DNA of 5,603 bases, taken from positions 1 to 5,603 of the forward strand of contig JBFWYV010000304.1 in the NCBI GenBank assembly GCA_050186055.1, written 5' to 3'. The stretch comes from CAMDPA01 sp050186055. GTDB taxonomy: Bacteria > Pseudomonadota > Alphaproteobacteria > Rhizobiales > Hyphomicrobiaceae. Of the stretch, positions 5,265 to 5,603 are shown piece by piece. The position numbers were made by a program, and so were the translations under genes. The notes beneath the pieces were generated by a model, which saw only the letters and a program-made list of their open reading frames with translations, had not been told where the DNA came from and searched no databases. Position 1 is the stretch's first letter. Each line of letters starts with the position of its first letter.

Positions 5265-5293
5265 ATTATCGTAGCAAAACCGGCCCAAGACAA
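5265..5293 (-). promoter_or_regulatory. Sigma70-type promoter for the opgC/SGNH pair
   Basis: On the minus strand, TTGTCT (5288-5293, four of six matches) and GATAAT (5265-5270, five of six) are separated by exactly 17 nt. Transcription would start near 5258 and leave a leader of about 90 nt before the TTG at 5166. No operator-like palindrome stands out around it, so constitutive expression is possible. Alphaproteobacterial promoters often deviate from this consensus, so this is a good candidate but not proven. Confidence 0.55.
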
Positions 5294-5446
5294 TGGCGCA
5301 GCGTGCGATGTGGATGCGTTGGCGCAGTCGCTGCGGTTTCCACCTTCGGCGTGATGCAGGACGGGCGGCGCGGCCTTGCGGCCCGGGTTTGGAGCGGCTA
5401 AAAGCGTTGGCGCTGGCCCGGTCCTACATCGCGGTGCTGGCGGCAT

Positions 5447-5520
5447 GCGGGTGTAGCTCAATGGTAGAGCAGAAGCCTTCCAAGCTTATGACGAGGGTTC
5501 GATTCCCTTCACCCGCTCCA
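5447..5520 (+). tRNA. tRNA-Gly (anticodon TCC)
   Basis: The acceptor GCGGGTG (5447-5453) pairs with CACCCGC (5510-5516), followed by discriminator T5517 and an encoded CCA (5518-5520). The D-arm is GCTC/GAGC. The anticodon stem is GAAGC/GCTTA (5472-5476/5484-5488), with only the outermost pair (G-A) unpaired. The loop is CTTCCAA, with anticodon TCC at 5479-5481. The T-arm is GAGGG/CCCTT around TTCGATT. The fold is complete and the gene looks functional. It reads GGA codons (and GGG by wobble). A second copy of its anticodon-to-T-arm region begins 51 bp after its end, as with tRNA-Arg. Confidence 0.97.
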
Positions 5521-5570
5521 TTGAAATCAAACGATAAATTGGCGTTTTGTTGCCGGCACCTATCAAACAT

Positions 5571-5603
5571 CTTCCAAGCTTCTGACGCTCCGATTCTTCC
5601 CTT
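5571..5603 (+). repeat. Degenerate half copy of tRNA-Gly (anticodon loop onward), cut by window end
   Basis: The stretch 5571-5587 matches 5477-5493 of tRNA-Gly at 16 of 17 positions. It starts exactly at the anticodon loop (CTTCCAAGCTT, then TGACG after one mismatch). The similarity continues weakly with CGATTC (5591-5596) and CCCTT, allowing small indels in the T-arm. There is no 5' half upstream, and the DNA between is AT-rich (about 40% GC over 5521-5580). It is probably a second integration-site duplicate. Its end cannot be seen. Confidence 0.6.

Noticed and set aside
4528..5274. 248-codon plus-strand frame opposite opgC
   Set aside because: The translation is rich in His/Gln/Gly/Asp, the mirror image of membrane-protein codons, with no ribosome site or motif.

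Overview
The window looks like chromosomal DNA of an alphaproteobacterium, most likely a Bradyrhizobium/Rhodopseudomonas/Afipia-type member of the Hyphomicrobiales. This is judged from protein style, GC-rich coding DNA (about 60%), and the pairing of an OpgC-type acyltransferase with a small SGNH protein. The genus is an inference; no database was searched.

Layout. Positions 1-2479 carry a minus-strand heavy-metal (probably copper/silver) efflux operon. In transcription order it holds a Cys-rich exported protein of unknown function (2479-2087), an exported FixH/YtkA-like protein (1968-1573), a CusB-like periplasmic adaptor (1562-99), and the first 34 codons of a CusA-like RND pump (from 102 off the left edge). 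The last three genes are tightly packed, with a 10-nt gap and then a 4-nt ATGA overlap. Positions 2480-2988 hold no convincing gene. A plus-strand tRNA-Arg(CCT) lies at 2989-3065. It is followed by an AT-rich 100-bp spacer with a 12-bp tandem repeat, and then by a second copy of the tRNA 3' half (3169-3213). Positions 3257-5166 carry a minus-strand pair: an OpgC-family membrane acyltransferase, whose TGA shares one base with the ATG of an exported SGNH-hydrolase-fold protein. A good sigma70-type promoter lies upstream of the pair (5265-5293). A plus-strand tRNA-Gly(TCC) is at 5447-5520, and 50 bp beyond it a degenerate copy of its anticodon-to-3' part begins (5571 to the window end).

How the parts fit. 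The left operon would capture periplasmic metal and pass it through a tripartite RND pump; no outer-membrane factor or regulator is visible. The right pair probably modifies a periplasmic or surface glycan, by family analogy osmoregulated periplasmic glucans. Its SGNH member appears to lack the usual catalytic Asp/His and the block III Asn.

The most interesting architecture is that both tRNA genes are trailed by a second copy of their own anticodon-loop-to-3' segment. This is the classic footprint of tyrosine-recombinase integration at tRNA genes. The opgC/SGNH pair therefore sits between two probable integration scars or island boundaries.
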